From JAZNOQ01 sp045589215 (lineage in GTDB: Bacteria; Bacillota; Clostridia; Oscillospirales; CAG-272): a stretch of 64,000 nt of DNA. The notes under the pieces are model-generated. The model did not search any database and was not told the DNA's origin. It saw nothing but the letters and a program-made list of their open reading frames with translations. The stretch lies in the NCBI GenBank assembly GCA_045589215.1, contig JAZNOQ010000085.1, positions 1-64,000 on the forward strand, in the 5' to 3' direction. Both the position numbers and the translations under genes were made by a program. Shown one piece after another: positions 44,193-52,833 of this stretch (its first letter is position 1; each line of letters opens with the position of its first letter).

Positions 44193-44236
44193 GCGGCACT
44201 CTCCTTTCCAATCTGCGGGACAAACATATATAATGT

Positions 44237-44265
44237 AGTATAGCACAAATCAGAGCTTCTGTCAA
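44237..44265 (-). promoter_or_regulatory. Promoter of the large membrane protein gene
   Basis: Minus strand TTGACA (44260-44265), 17 bp, TATACT (44237-44242). The divergent DUF1385 gene has TATAAT at 44355-44360 but no clear -35. Confidence 0.85.
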
Positions 44266-44435
44266 GGCAGGGGATAAATGTAAAAAACTTGAGCTTGCTT
44301 TGATTTTTTGAAAAATAATGAGCCATAATTCATATAGGGTTCACATATTTTTTATATAATGACTTTGAATAGGTTGTGTACGCGAATTGCCGTGCAGAGT
44401 TAGATATAGAGTTAGACAGAAAGGTTTCAACAGGT

Positions 44436-45707
44436 ATGGAAAAGGATAAAAAACGGGAAGAAAGCTGTGCGCTGAGGAGAAAAACCTCGATCGGCGGACA
44501 GGCTTTGATCGAGGGAATTATGATGCGCGGTCCGAAGAAAACCGCGATGGCGGTGCGTGATACGCACGGAGAGATCGTTTTTGAGGAGACGGTCAATAAG
44601 GAGTCAAAGCATCCGTGGATCAAAAAGGTTCCGATTTTACGCGGCGTGATCGGCTTCATTCAGTCGATGACGGTCGGATATAAGTGCCTGATGCGCTCGG
44701 CAGAGCTGTCGGGGCTTGAAGAGGCAGAGGCGGAGCTTGAACGCGAAAAAGCAGAAAAAAAGGCGAGAAAAGCGGCAGAGAAGGAAGCGAAGAAAAGCGG
44801 AAGATCTGTCGAGGAGATCCTCGCAGAGAGAGCCGAGGCTGAAGCGGCAAACGAAAAAGCCACATCCGAAGCCGAAACTGACGGAATAGAGAATGGCAAG
44901 CCCGATCAAAAATCGGGATCCTCGCCGCTTATGGTCGGCATTATGGTGCTTGCCGTGATCCTCGCGGTCGTTTTGATGGTCGTGCTGTTCATCTGGCTTC
45001 CGACGACCCTGTTCGGGCTTCTCACGAAGGCATTTCCCGTCCTTCTCTTTCCGAAGAGTCCCGCACTTGCGTCGCTTCTGAAATCGGTGTTTGAGGGACT
45101 TTTCAAGGTCATCCTGCTCGTTGCCTATATGGCGCTCGTCTCGCTGATGAAGGACATTCGCCGCACCTTTGAATATCACGGTGCAGAGCACAAGACGATC
45201 TTCTGCTACGAGCACGGCAAGGCCTTGACCGTTGAAAACGTGCGGAAGGAACGTCGTTTCCATCCGAGATGCGGAACCTCCTTCCTCATTTTGATGATGC
45301 TCGTCGGCATCTTTGTTTGCTTCTTCATTGACCCGATCGCGATCCTCGTGTCGGGAGCGCCGCTCATCGGTTGGCTTCGTACCGTGGTGCGTCTTGCCCT
45401 GCTTCCGATCATCATGGGGCTCGGCTACGAGGTGCTGAAATTTGCGGGACGGCACGAAAATTGGTTTACCCGTATCATTTCTGCCCCCGGGATGTGGTTA
45501 CAGCATATCACGGTTCGTGAGCCCGACGATGATATGATCGAATGCGCGATCAAGGCTTTTCTCGCGGTCATTCCCGAAGGGGAGCTTGAAGAGGAGCTTC
45601 AAAAGATCGAAGCGGAAGCACCTTCCGCTCCTTCGGAAGCGTCCGGAGAGGATGATCCTTCGGAAGCGTCTAGAGAGGATGACTCTGCAAACACATTCGA
45701 GGCGTGA
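44436..45707 (+). CDS. DUF1385 membrane protein with charged insertion
   Basis: 423 residues from ATG 44436 (upstream in-frame GTG at 44376 is the alternative). Core signatures: SIGGQALIEGIMMRGPKK, the metal-like YHGAEHKT and RFHPRCGTSF, and a C-terminal LQHITVREPDDDMIECAI. Three to four membrane helices. Between about 100 and 165 is an insertion of charged Ala/Glu/Lys-rich residues absent from compact family members, and the C-terminus ends in an acidic Ser/Glu tail. The family is of unknown function and usually lies near prmC-prfA, but not here. Confidence 0.88.
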   Translation: MEKDKKREESCALRRKTSIGGQALIEGIMMRGPKKTAMAVRDTHGEIVFEETVNKESKHPWIKKVPILRGVIGFIQSMTVGYKCLMRSAELSGLEEAEAELEREKAEKKARKAAEKEAKKSGRSVEEILAERAEAEAANEKATSEAETDGIENGKPDQKSGSSPLMVGIMVLAVILAVVLMVVLFIWLPTTLFGLLTKAFPVLLFPKSPALASLLKSVFEGLFKVILLVAYMALVSLMKDIRRTFEYHGAEHKTIFCYEHGKALTVENVRKERRFHPRCGTSFLILMMLVGIFVCFFIDPIAILVSGAPLIGWLRTVVRLALLPIIMGLGYEVLKFAGRHENWFTRIISAPGMWLQHITVREPDDDMIECAIKAFLAVIPEGELEEELQKIEAEAPSAPSEASGEDDPSEASREDDSANTFEA

Positions 45708-45743
45708 CCGATTTTATGAAATCCAAAAGTGAAAGGGGTACCT

Positions 45744-46097
45744 ATGGCAGTTCGATACGTTCGTCTTTCCCCGCGCGAGGCGTATGATAAGATATGCGTC
45801 GGCTTGACAGGACAATTCCTCACCGCGGAGGAGATCGCGTCGCATACCGTAAGAAATGCGGACAAAAGCGAAACGGTTGTCGGTGTCTTTGAAAAGTATT
45901 CGTGGAGAAACAGCAACCGTATGACGATGACGGTGCTGTGCAGTCCCGCAGGCAAAGGGAAAAGCGAGGTTTTCTTCGTTGCGTCGGGGGCGAGCGGCGG
46001 ACTTCTCGGCTTCGATTGGGGTGCCGGAGAGGATTTCGAGCATGCGCTGGAGTCTTCGCTTGGAGAATACCTTTGTACGGATCCCGATGATCTGTGA
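45744..46097 (+). CDS. DUF6054-like small protein
   Basis: 117 residues from ATG 45744 after AAAGGGG (GTG at 45729 is the alternative). The pattern VFEKYSWRNSNRMTMTV ... EVFFVASGASGG ... EDFEHALESSLGEYL matches my memory of DUF6054 proteins of Clostridia, where it starts with GVRCAVRVFERYS. Soluble, no motif for catalysis. Function unknown. Spaced 36 bp after the DUF1385 gene. Confidence 0.55.
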   Translation: MAVRYVRLSPREAYDKICVGLTGQFLTAEEIASHTVRNADKSETVVGVFEKYSWRNSNRMTMTVLCSPAGKGKSEVFFVASGASGGLLGFDWGAGEDFEHALESSLGEYLCTDPDDL

Positions 46098-46193
46098 CCG
46101 CGGATGCGAATTTTTCAAAAACAAGACATAGCAGAATAATGCTCGTGTAATCTGTGCAATATTCAGACAAACCATGCTTTATAGGAGGAAATT

Positions 46194-47987
46194 ATGCGTA
46201 TTACAAACGATATCAAATATATTGGCGTGAACGATCACGAGATCGATCTCTTCGAGGGGCAGTACGTGGTCCCGAACGGAATGTCGTACAATTCTTATGC
46301 CATTATCGACGAAAAGATCGCCGTAATGGATACAGTCGATCAGAGATTTACACACGAATGGCTTGACAATATCCGCGATGCACTCGACGGAAGAAAGCCC
46401 GATTATCTCGTCGTTCAGCATATGGAGCCCGATCACTCCGCAAACATCGTGAATTTCACAAAAGCTTATCCCGATGCGAAGATCGTTGCATCTCAGAAGG
46501 CATTCGCTATGATGAAGAACTTCTTCGGCGTTTCGTTTGACGAAAAGCAGATCGTTGTCGGAGAGGGGGATACCCTTTCGCTCGGCAAGCATCAGCTTAC
46601 CTTCGTTACCGCACCGATGGTGCCTTGGCCCGAGGTCATCGTAGCGTACGACAGCACCGACCGCGTGCTGTTTTCGGCGGACGGCTTCGGCAAGTTCGGT
46701 GCTTTTGACGCGGACGAAGAATGGGCAGACGAGGCAAGACGCTATTATATCGGCATTGTCGGCAAATACGGCGCGCAGGTACAGAGCCTGCTCCGAAAGG
46801 CGGCAACGCTTGATATCGGGACGATCTGCCCCCTGCACGGTCCTGTGCTTTCCGAAAATCTCGGCTATTATCTTGATCTCTATAACCTTTGGTCGAGCTA
46901 TCAGATCGAAGAGGAGGGAATCGTCATCGCCTATACCTCGGTTTACGGAAATACGAAGAAGGCAGTCCTTCAGCTTGCGGAAAAGCTGAAGGCGAACGGA
47001 TGCCCCAAGGTCGTGATCTATGATCTCGCCCGCTGCGACACTGCAACGGCGGTAGCGGATGCCTTCCGTTACAGTAAGCTCGTTCTGGCGACTACGACCT
47101 ACAATGCAGGGATCTTCCCGTATATGCGCGAGTTCATCGATCACCTGACCGAGCGCAATTTCTCGAACAGAACCGTTGCTTTCATCGAAAACGGAAGCTG
47201 GGCGCCTCTTGCTGCGAAGGTTATGAAGGGAATGCTTGAAAAATCCCCGAATATAACCTATACCGAGAACAACGTGAAGATCCTTTCTGCGCTGAATGAG
47301 GAATGCTCTGCACAGGTCACGGCTCTTGCAGAGGAGCTTTGCCGTGAATATCTCGCACAGCAGGATGCAACCGCAAATAAGAACGATCTTACCGCGCTCT
47401 TCCACATCGGCTACGGTCTTTACGTGGTCACGTCGAACGATGGGAAAAAGGATAACGGTCTGATCGTCAACACCGTGACGCAGGTGACGAGCACGCCGAA
47501 CAGGATCGCAGTTACGATCAATAAGGCGAATTATTCCCACCACGTGATAAAGCAAAGCGGAACGATGAATGTGAACTGCCTGACCGTCGACGCGCCCTTC
47601 CAGGTGTTTGAGACGTTCGGCTTCCAGAGCGGCAGAAACGTTAATAAGTTTGAAAACTGCGAGCCGCTCCGATCGGATAACGGCCTTGTTTTCCTGCCGC
47701 GCTATATCAATGCCTTTATGTCGCTCAAGGTCGAGCAGTATATCGATCTTGATACACACGGTATGTTTATTTGCTCGGTGACCGAGAGCCGTGTGATCAA
47801 CAACATCGAAACGATGACGTACACCTATTACCAGAACAACGTAAAGCCGAAGCCCGAGACCGAAGGGAAGAAGGGCTACGTTTGCAAGATCTGCGGTTAC
47901 GTGTACGAGGGTGAGCCGCTTCCCGAGGACTTTATTTGCCCGCTTTGTAAGCACGGCGCGGCAGACTTTGAGCCAATTCAGCAATAA
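46194..47987 (+). CDS. Four-module flavodiiron protein (oxygen/NO reductase-like) missing one iron-ligand His
   Basis: 597 residues: metallo-beta-lactamase diiron domain (1-250), flavodoxin (about 250-395, TSVYGNTKKA), a flavin-reductase-like domain (about 400-545) and a C-terminal rubredoxin (548-597; YVCKICGYVYEGEPLPEDFICPLC). Flavodiiron enzymes reduce O2 or NO using electrons from rubredoxin. Diiron ligands seen: His76, Glu78, Asp80 and His81 (HMEPDH), Asp163 and His215 (PLHGP). The ligand normally found as His 19 residues before Asp163 is Pro144 (MVPWPE instead of MVHWPE). Ribosome site AGGAGG. Confidence 0.93.
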   Translation: MRITNDIKYIGVNDHEIDLFEGQYVVPNGMSYNSYAIIDEKIAVMDTVDQRFTHEWLDNIRDALDGRKPDYLVVQHMEPDHSANIVNFTKAYPDAKIVASQKAFAMMKNFFGVSFDEKQIVVGEGDTLSLGKHQLTFVTAPMVPWPEVIVAYDSTDRVLFSADGFGKFGAFDADEEWADEARRYYIGIVGKYGAQVQSLLRKAATLDIGTICPLHGPVLSENLGYYLDLYNLWSSYQIEEEGIVIAYTSVYGNTKKAVLQLAEKLKANGCPKVVIYDLARCDTATAVADAFRYSKLVLATTTYNAGIFPYMREFIDHLTERNFSNRTVAFIENGSWAPLAAKVMKGMLEKSPNITYTENNVKILSALNEECSAQVTALAEELCREYLAQQDATANKNDLTALFHIGYGLYVVTSNDGKKDNGLIVNTVTQVTSTPNRIAVTINKANYSHHVIKQSGTMNVNCLTVDAPFQVFETFGFQSGRNVNKFENCEPLRSDNGLVFLPRYINAFMSLKVEQYIDLDTHGMFICSVTESRVINNIETMTYTYYQNNVKPKPETEGKKGYVCKICGYVYEGEPLPEDFICPLCKHGAADFEPIQQ

Positions 47988-48084
47988 GCGGATGCTTTAG
48001 GCTTCTTTAAAACGAAAACCGTACATTTTGCCCAAAAATATTTGATGAATATAATTGGATTTCGTGGAAAAGCTCAAAAGGCTA

Positions 48085-48114
48085 TTGACAAGAAGCGGAA
48101 AAGTATGGTATAAT
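48085..48114 (+). promoter_or_regulatory. Promoter of the methylglyoxal-synthase-like gene
   Basis: TTGACA (48085-48090), 18 bp, TATAAT (48109-48114). Confidence 0.8.
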
Positions 48115-48191
48115 AACACGAACAGAGTAGCTTCGGTGCGGCGAAGGCCCACCGTGATACGGTATACGACAGTAAGGAGGACATCGTTCGA

Positions 48192-48632
48192 ATGGAGATC
48201 GCTATCATTGCACACGATATGAAAAAAGAGCTGATGACACAGTTCTGCATAGCATACTGCGGTATTTTGAGTAAACACCGCTTGTGTGCGACCAGCATTA
48301 CGGCAAAATATATTTCCGAGGCCACGGGGCTCGATATTGAGCGCCTGATGACGGGTGAGCAGGGCGGTGAGGAGCAGATTGCGTCGAGAATATCCTATAA
48401 CGAGATTGATCTTCTGCTTTATTTTCGAGACACCCGCTCCGACTCTCTCCCCAAGGAATCGGATATGGAGCTGCTTCGTATGTGTGATATGTATAATATC
48501 CCCGTTGCTACCAATATTGCAACGGCAGAGGTGCTCGTTTGCGCACTCGACCGCGGCGACCTCGATTGGAGGGCGTTCGTAAATCCTCGCTCGGACTACA
48601 ATCGGGCGAAGACGATAGACGGAGCGATTTGA
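48192..48632 (+). CDS. Methylglyoxal-synthase-family protein with altered active site
   Basis: 146 residues covering the whole MgsA domain, 11 bases after AAGGAGG. Family identity is clear from IAHDMKKELM, ISEATGLDIERL, EIDLLLYFRD and NIPVATNIATAEVL. Active-site positions differ from the E. coli enzyme: the phosphate loop GTTG (46-49 in E. coli) is SITA (35-38), catalytic Asp71 is Glu60 (GGEEQ), His98 is Lys88, while His19, Asp20, Asp91 and Asp101 equivalents are kept. True enzymes need the loop and catalytic Asp, so this may be inactive or have another substrate. Downstream LRR gene starts 16 bp later. Confidence 0.85.
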   Translation: MEIAIIAHDMKKELMTQFCIAYCGILSKHRLCATSITAKYISEATGLDIERLMTGEQGGEEQIASRISYNEIDLLLYFRDTRSDSLPKESDMELLRMCDMYNIPVATNIATAEVLVCALDRGDLDWRAFVNPRSDYNRAKTIDGAI

Positions 48633-48648
48633 CGGGCGGATAACGGAG

Positions 48649-49500
48649 ATGAAAAAAATCACAGCGTGGCTTTGCGCTTTCGCACTGCTATTGATGTCGA
48701 CCTCTTTTTTGACGGCCTGCAATAACGGCAAGCGACCAAGCGAGGGGCTCGAATTTAAACTGAATTCCGACGGAGTCTCCTATTCGGTCAGCGGACGCGG
48801 AACGTGCGAGGATAAGCGTATCGTCATTCCGAGCACCTACGAGGAGCTTCCCGTGACCGCCATCGGTACGGCGGCGTTTTACGACACTTCGATCAAGTCG
48901 GTCGTTTTGCCTGAAGGTATCACGAGTATCGGGGCGTGGGCGTTTGAAAAATGTAAGAGTCTGACGAAGGTTACCCTTCCCGAGGGACTTACGACAATCG
49001 GAAATGGTGCGTTTTATATGTGTGATAAGATCACGTCGATAAAGCTCCCATCCACTGTGACGAGTATTGGAGCAAAGGCATTTGCCTCCTGCGGCGGACT
49101 TACCGAGATCATTTTTCCGGACAGTGTAACCACGGTCGGAGACGAGGCGTTTTCAGGGTGCTATAACATAACGAAGCTGATGCTTGGACAAAATCTGAAA
49201 ACGATCGGATCGGGTGCCTTCCATTCCTGCTGGTCGATTCGGAACGTGACGATCACGGGCAATGTTTCGCGTATTTCTCCAAACGCCTTTGAGGATTGTC
49301 GCGCCCTTGTTAATCTGACGATCCCGAAGACCGTCGTAAACATTGCAGATAGCGCACTTCGCGGGTGCGAACAGCTTACATCGCTGACCTACGGAGGAAA
49401 AAAGGCGGATTTTGGAAGGGTTCTGCTCGAAAGCAATTGGAGAGCCGAATCTGCCGTCAAAGAAATCATTTGCTCGGATGGGATCATCCTTCTCCCATAA
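48649..49500 (+). CDS. BspA-type leucine-rich-repeat lipoprotein
   Basis: 283 residues. Lipoprotein signal at 1-24 with lipobox LTAC; followed by about seven BspA-type (LRR_5) repeats such as TSIGAWAFEKCKSLTKVTLPEG and TTIGNGAFYMCDKITSIKLPS. Surface-anchored; the family binds host proteins or other cells in some bacteria, with no such evidence here. It shares a transcript with the methylglyoxal-synthase-like gene by spacing and ends at the 49506 terminator. Confidence 0.93.
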   Translation: MKKITAWLCAFALLLMSTSFLTACNNGKRPSEGLEFKLNSDGVSYSVSGRGTCEDKRIVIPSTYEELPVTAIGTAAFYDTSIKSVVLPEGITSIGAWAFEKCKSLTKVTLPEGLTTIGNGAFYMCDKITSIKLPSTVTSIGAKAFASCGGLTEIIFPDSVTTVGDEAFSGCYNITKLMLGQNLKTIGSGAFHSCWSIRNVTITGNVSRISPNAFEDCRALVNLTIPKTVVNIADSALRGCEQLTSLTYGGKKADFGRVLLESNWRAESAVKEIICSDGIILLP

Positions 49501-49505
49501 CATAA

Positions 49506-49537
49506 AAAGAACTGCTCCGCAGCGGAGCAGTTCTTTT
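49506..49537. terminator. Bidirectional intrinsic terminator
   Basis: AAAGAACTGCTCCGC and its complement, with T-run TTTTTATTTTT on the plus side and A-run on the other. Between the LRR gene (+) and the ABC-F gene (-). Confidence 0.9.
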
Positions 49538-49547
49538 TATTTTTAAG

Positions 49548-51149
49548 TTACGCTTCGGTTTCTGCCTTTTTGCGCTCGACGTATTCGTCGTACGTGCCGA
49601 GGAAGTCTCTCCATTCACCGCCGGGAAGGATCTCGATGATGCGGTTGGCTACCGTATTTACAAGCTCGTAGTCATGCGAGGAGAAGAGAATGTTGCCCTT
49701 GAAATTCGACAGACCGTGGTTGACTGCGGAGATCGACTCAAGGTCGAGATGGTCGGTCGGCTGATCGACGATCAGCATATTCGAGCCGAACAGCATCATA
49801 CGCGAGAACATACAACGCACCTTTTCGCCACCCGAAAGAACGTCTACGGGCTTGTAGACGGCATCACCCGAGAAGAGCATTCTGCCGAGGAATCCACGCA
49901 GGTAGCTCTCGGTCTGATCCTTTGAATACGGACGGAGCCAATCGAGGATCGTTTCCTTGTGACCGTTGAAATACTCGCTGTTGTCGTGAGGGAAGTAGGA
50001 TTTCGTAATGCTGATGCCCCACTTGAAGTCACCTGCATCGGGCTCGTCCTCCTCCATCAGAATGCGGAAGAGCGCGGTGATCGCGGGTTCATTTCCGACG
50101 AATGCGATCTTCTCCTCCTTGTTGACCGTAAAGGAGAGATCCTTGATGAGGGGAACGCCGCCCTGTGACTTTGAAATGTTCCGAACGAAGAGAATGTCTT
50201 TGCCGGGTGCGCGATCCATATCGAAGCCGATGAAGGGATAGCGGCGGCTCGATGCGGGGATCTCCTCGACCGTGAGCTTGTCAAGAAGCTTGCGGCGTGA
50301 GGTTGCTTGACGGGACTTCGACTTGTTCGCAGAGAAGCGGGAGATGAATTCCTGCAGCTCCTTGATCTTTTCCTCGTTCTTTTTGTTCTGCTGCTTCATC
50401 ATACGCTGGACGAGCTGACTCGATTCGTACCAGAATTCGTAGTTGCCGACGTACATTTTGATGGCGCTGAAGTCGATATCGACAATGTTCGTGCAGACGT
50501 CATTGAGGAAGTGACGATCATGCGAGATGACGAGGACGGTGCCGAAGTAATCTGCGAGGAAGTCCTCAAGCCACATAACGGCATTGATGTCAAGACCGTT
50601 CGTGGGCTCGTCGAGGAGGATCACGGCGGGGGTGCCGAAAAGTGCCTGCGCAAGCAGCACCTTGACCTTTTCGCTTTCCTTCAGCTCGCTCATCTGTGAA
50701 TAGAGGAGATCGATCGAAAGCCCGAGCCCCTGTATGAGACGGGAGGCGTCGGTTTCGGCTTCCCAACCGCCCATTTCGGCAAAGTCAGCCTCAAGCTCGG
50801 AGGCGCGTACACCGTCTTCGTCAGTGAAGTCCTCCTTCTCGTAGATCGCATCCTTTTCCTTCATCACGGCATATAGCTTTTCGTTACCCATAATGACCGT
50901 GTCAAGGACGGTGTATTCGTCAAACGCGAAGTGATCCTGCTTCAGGACCGACATACGGAGATTTTCGGGAATCGTGATCTCGCCCTTCGTCGGCTCAAGC
51001 TCTCCTGCGAGGAGCTTGAAAAAGGTCGTCTTGCCCGCACCGTTTGCACCGATGATACCGTAGCAGTTACCGGGGGTGAACTTCAGGTCAACGTTCTTGA
51101 AAAGAACGTGGCTGTCGTATTGGAAGCTTAAATTCGATACTGTAATCAT
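49548..51149 (-). CDS. ABC-F ATPase, YkpA/YbiT-like, with degenerate second nucleotide site
   Basis: 533 residues, two ABC domains joined by a helical P-site linker (about 240-300), no membrane segments: a ribosome-associated ABC-F protein. Domain 1 has Walker A GANGAGKTT (34-42) and Walker B ILLDEPTN but the signature is SELKESEK. Domain 2 has a clear signature LSGGEKVR but Walker A reads GNEPAITAL (352-360) and the catalytic Glu is Gln463 (VDQPTDHLD). Thus site 1 is complete and site 2 lost. The first two deviations occur in Bacillus YkpA too (from memory); Gln463 looks extra. Ribosome site AAGGAG. Confidence 0.92.
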   Translation of the reverse strand: MITVSNLSFQYDSHVLFKNVDLKFTPGNCYGIIGANGAGKTTFFKLLAGELEPTKGEITIPENLRMSVLKQDHFAFDEYTVLDTVIMGNEKLYAVMKEKDAIYEKEDFTDEDGVRASELEADFAEMGGWEAETDASRLIQGLGLSIDLLYSQMSELKESEKVKVLLAQALFGTPAVILLDEPTNGLDINAVMWLEDFLADYFGTVLVISHDRHFLNDVCTNIVDIDFSAIKMYVGNYEFWYESSQLVQRMMKQQNKKNEEKIKELQEFISRFSANKSKSRQATSRRKLLDKLTVEEIPASSRRYPFIGFDMDRAPGKDILFVRNISKSQGGVPLIKDLSFTVNKEEKIAFVGNEPAITALFRILMEEDEPDAGDFKWGISITKSYFPHDNSEYFNGHKETILDWLRPYSKDQTESYLRGFLGRMLFSGDAVYKPVDVLSGGEKVRCMFSRMMLFGSNMLIVDQPTDHLDLESISAVNHGLSNFKGNILFSSHDYELVNTVANRIIEILPGGEWRDFLGTYDEYVERKKAETEA

Positions 51150-51179
51150 TTTTACTCCTTATTGTTGCTCTTTTGGCGG

Positions 51180-51345
51180 GGAAAGAACCTTTCTTTTGAG
51201 AAAGGCTTCTTTCCCCCGCACCCCCATCTCCAAAGAACTTAAAAAAGGGGGGAATGCAAAATATAATTGGGAAAAGTTCTTGGAAATTCTTAAGAACCTT
51301 CCTTCAAGAAGGTTCTTAAGCAGGGTGAAGGGACGGCGTCCCTGC
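51180..51345. repeat. Palindrome array between ABC-F and homoserine dehydrogenase genes
   Basis: Inverted repeats: GAAAGAACCTTTC with an imperfect complement (51180-51212), CTTAAGAACCTT/AAGGTTCTTAAG (51289-51320) and GCAGGG/CCCTGC (51320-51345), with a TTTCCCCCGCACCCCC tract between. It resembles in style the array near trmK, a dispersed repeat rather than gene. Confidence 0.65.
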
Positions 51346-51355
51346 TTTCTGTAAA

Positions 51356-51385
51356 AAACCGGTCGGCGTATAGGTCGACCGGTTT
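51356..51385 (-). terminator. Terminator of the homoserine dehydrogenase gene
   Basis: AAACCGGTCG and CGACCGGTTT enclose a 10-base loop; on the minus strand a short T-run follows (TTTTTTAC). It is immediately beyond the hom stop. Confidence 0.75.
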
Positions 51386-51400
51386 ATGTGCGAGGAAGGA

Positions 51401-52624
51401 TCAGCCGAGAACGCGAATGCGCTTGACGAAGGGAAGGGGCGCGGATGCGGAAAGAGCATCTGCCTTTTCCTCGGTCAGCTCCTCGGTCATTACGGCGAGA
51501 AGTCCGAGCGAGGGGAAAGCCTTGACCTCGGCTCCGCCGAAGTGCGTGGAAAGCGCGGATGCGCTGTCAGCAGTTCCCTTATAGATCGCAAGGCTGCGGC
51601 AGGCGTAAGAGGAGAAATCCGCAACGGTTTCCTTGCTTGCGGGCGACCAAACGACCTCTGCAACCTGTTTTGCATCGGTCTGCCAAACGTCGATCAGATC
51701 CGCCACAACTGCCGAGGCGGTCGGAAGCTTGCCGGCTCCTCTGCCGTAGAACATGACCTTGTCGACCATATTGGCGTCAACCAAGACACCGTTGAAAACG
51801 TCCGAAACACCCGAAAGGGGATTTTGCTTCGGAACAACGCGAGGAGAGACCATACAGAGAACCTTGCCGTCGATCTTCTCGGTGTGTCCGATCAGCTTCA
51901 GAGAAGCACCGAACGCCTCTGTGATCTTGACGTCATCAAGCGTAAGACGGGTGATGCCCTCTACGTGGATGTCATCGGGACGGAGGATCGTTCCGAATGC
52001 GAGAGCCGCGAGAATGACGATCTTGCGTGCCGCGTCAAGTCCCTCAACGTCCGCGGTCGGATCCTTCTCGGCATATCCCTTAGCCTGCGCGTCCGCGAGA
52101 GCATTCTCAAACGAAACGCCGTTTTCGATCATCTGGGTCAGGATATAGTTGGTCGTTCCGTTCAGAATGCCGCTGACCGAGACGATCTCATTCGACTGCA
52201 GATCGTGCATCATAGGACGAATGATCGGAATACCGCCGCCAACACTCGCTTCAAAGAGATAACGGACACCGTTTTCTGCCGCGAGATGTTGAAGTTCTGC
52301 ACCAAAATTCGCAACGACCTCCTTGTTCGAAGTAACGACGCTCTTGCCCGCCTCAATGCAAGCCTTTGAAAAATCGTATGCGGGATGAGAGCCTCCCATC
52401 ATTTCAGCAACGACCGAAACCTCGGGATCGTTTAAAATGACATTAAAATCATGAACGATGAGGTGCTCGAGCGGATGCCCCTTGAATTCGCGGAGATCGA
52501 GGATATACTTAATGTTGATCTCCGAGCCGATACGGGACTCGATGAGCTTTTTGTTTTCGGTAAGGACTTCTGCGACACCGCTGCCGATGACGCCGAAGCC
52601 GAGGATCGCGAGATTGATTGCCAT
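51401..52624 (-). CDS. hom: Homoserine dehydrogenase
   Basis: 407 residues. Catalyses NAD(P)H-linked reduction of aspartate semialdehyde to homoserine in threonine/methionine synthesis. Rossmann loop GFGVIGSGVAEV (8-19), VTSNKEVV (TSNKE), NGTTNYILT, and the catalytic Lys region GYAEKDPTADVEGLDAARK. C-terminal ACT-like portion (about 330-407) is present, so feedback control by threonine is likely (family knowledge). No thrB or thrC next to it. Confidence 0.95.
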   Translation of the reverse strand: MAINLAILGFGVIGSGVAEVLTENKKLIESRIGSEINIKYILDLREFKGHPLEHLIVHDFNVILNDPEVSVVAEMMGGSHPAYDFSKACIEAGKSVVTSNKEVVANFGAELQHLAAENGVRYLFEASVGGGIPIIRPMMHDLQSNEIVSVSGILNGTTNYILTQMIENGVSFENALADAQAKGYAEKDPTADVEGLDAARKIVILAALAFGTILRPDDIHVEGITRLTLDDVKITEAFGASLKLIGHTEKIDGKVLCMVSPRVVPKQNPLSGVSDVFNGVLVDANMVDKVMFYGRGAGKLPTASAVVADLIDVWQTDAKQVAEVVWSPASKETVADFSSYACRSLAIYKGTADSASALSTHFGGAEVKAFPSLGLLAVMTEELTEEKADALSASAPLPFVKRIRVLG

Positions 52625-52700
52625 AGTCTGACCTTGCTTTCTTGGAATTTGTACCTGCCCCCGAAGGAGCGGTACTCCGAAAAATTTATTTATACATTAT

Positions 52701-52729
52701 ATCATACCACATTTTAGAGGAAAAAGCAA
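52701..52729 (-). promoter_or_regulatory. Promoter of hom
   Basis: Minus strand TTGCTT (52724-52729), 17 bp, TATGAT (52701-52706). Confidence 0.7.
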
Positions 52730-52737
52730 GTTTTCTA

Positions 52738-52766
52738 TTGCATTTTTTTTCGGAATGTGGTAGAAT
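52738..52766 (+). promoter_or_regulatory. Promoter of the DUF4364 gene
   Basis: TTGCAT (52738-52743), 17 bp, TAGAAT (52761-52766); back to back with the hom promoter. Confidence 0.7.
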
Positions 52767-52833
52767 ATTTCATAAGATACACGCCGTTTTATGTGTGAAA
52801 TGCCGTTTTTCTGAAAAAAGGAGGCTTTGTGTG

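Noticed and set aside
51289..51320. CTTAAGAACCTT palindrome as intrinsic terminator of the ABC-F gene
   Set aside because: It lies upstream of the ABC-F start, not at its end, and has no T-run; hence listed as repeat.
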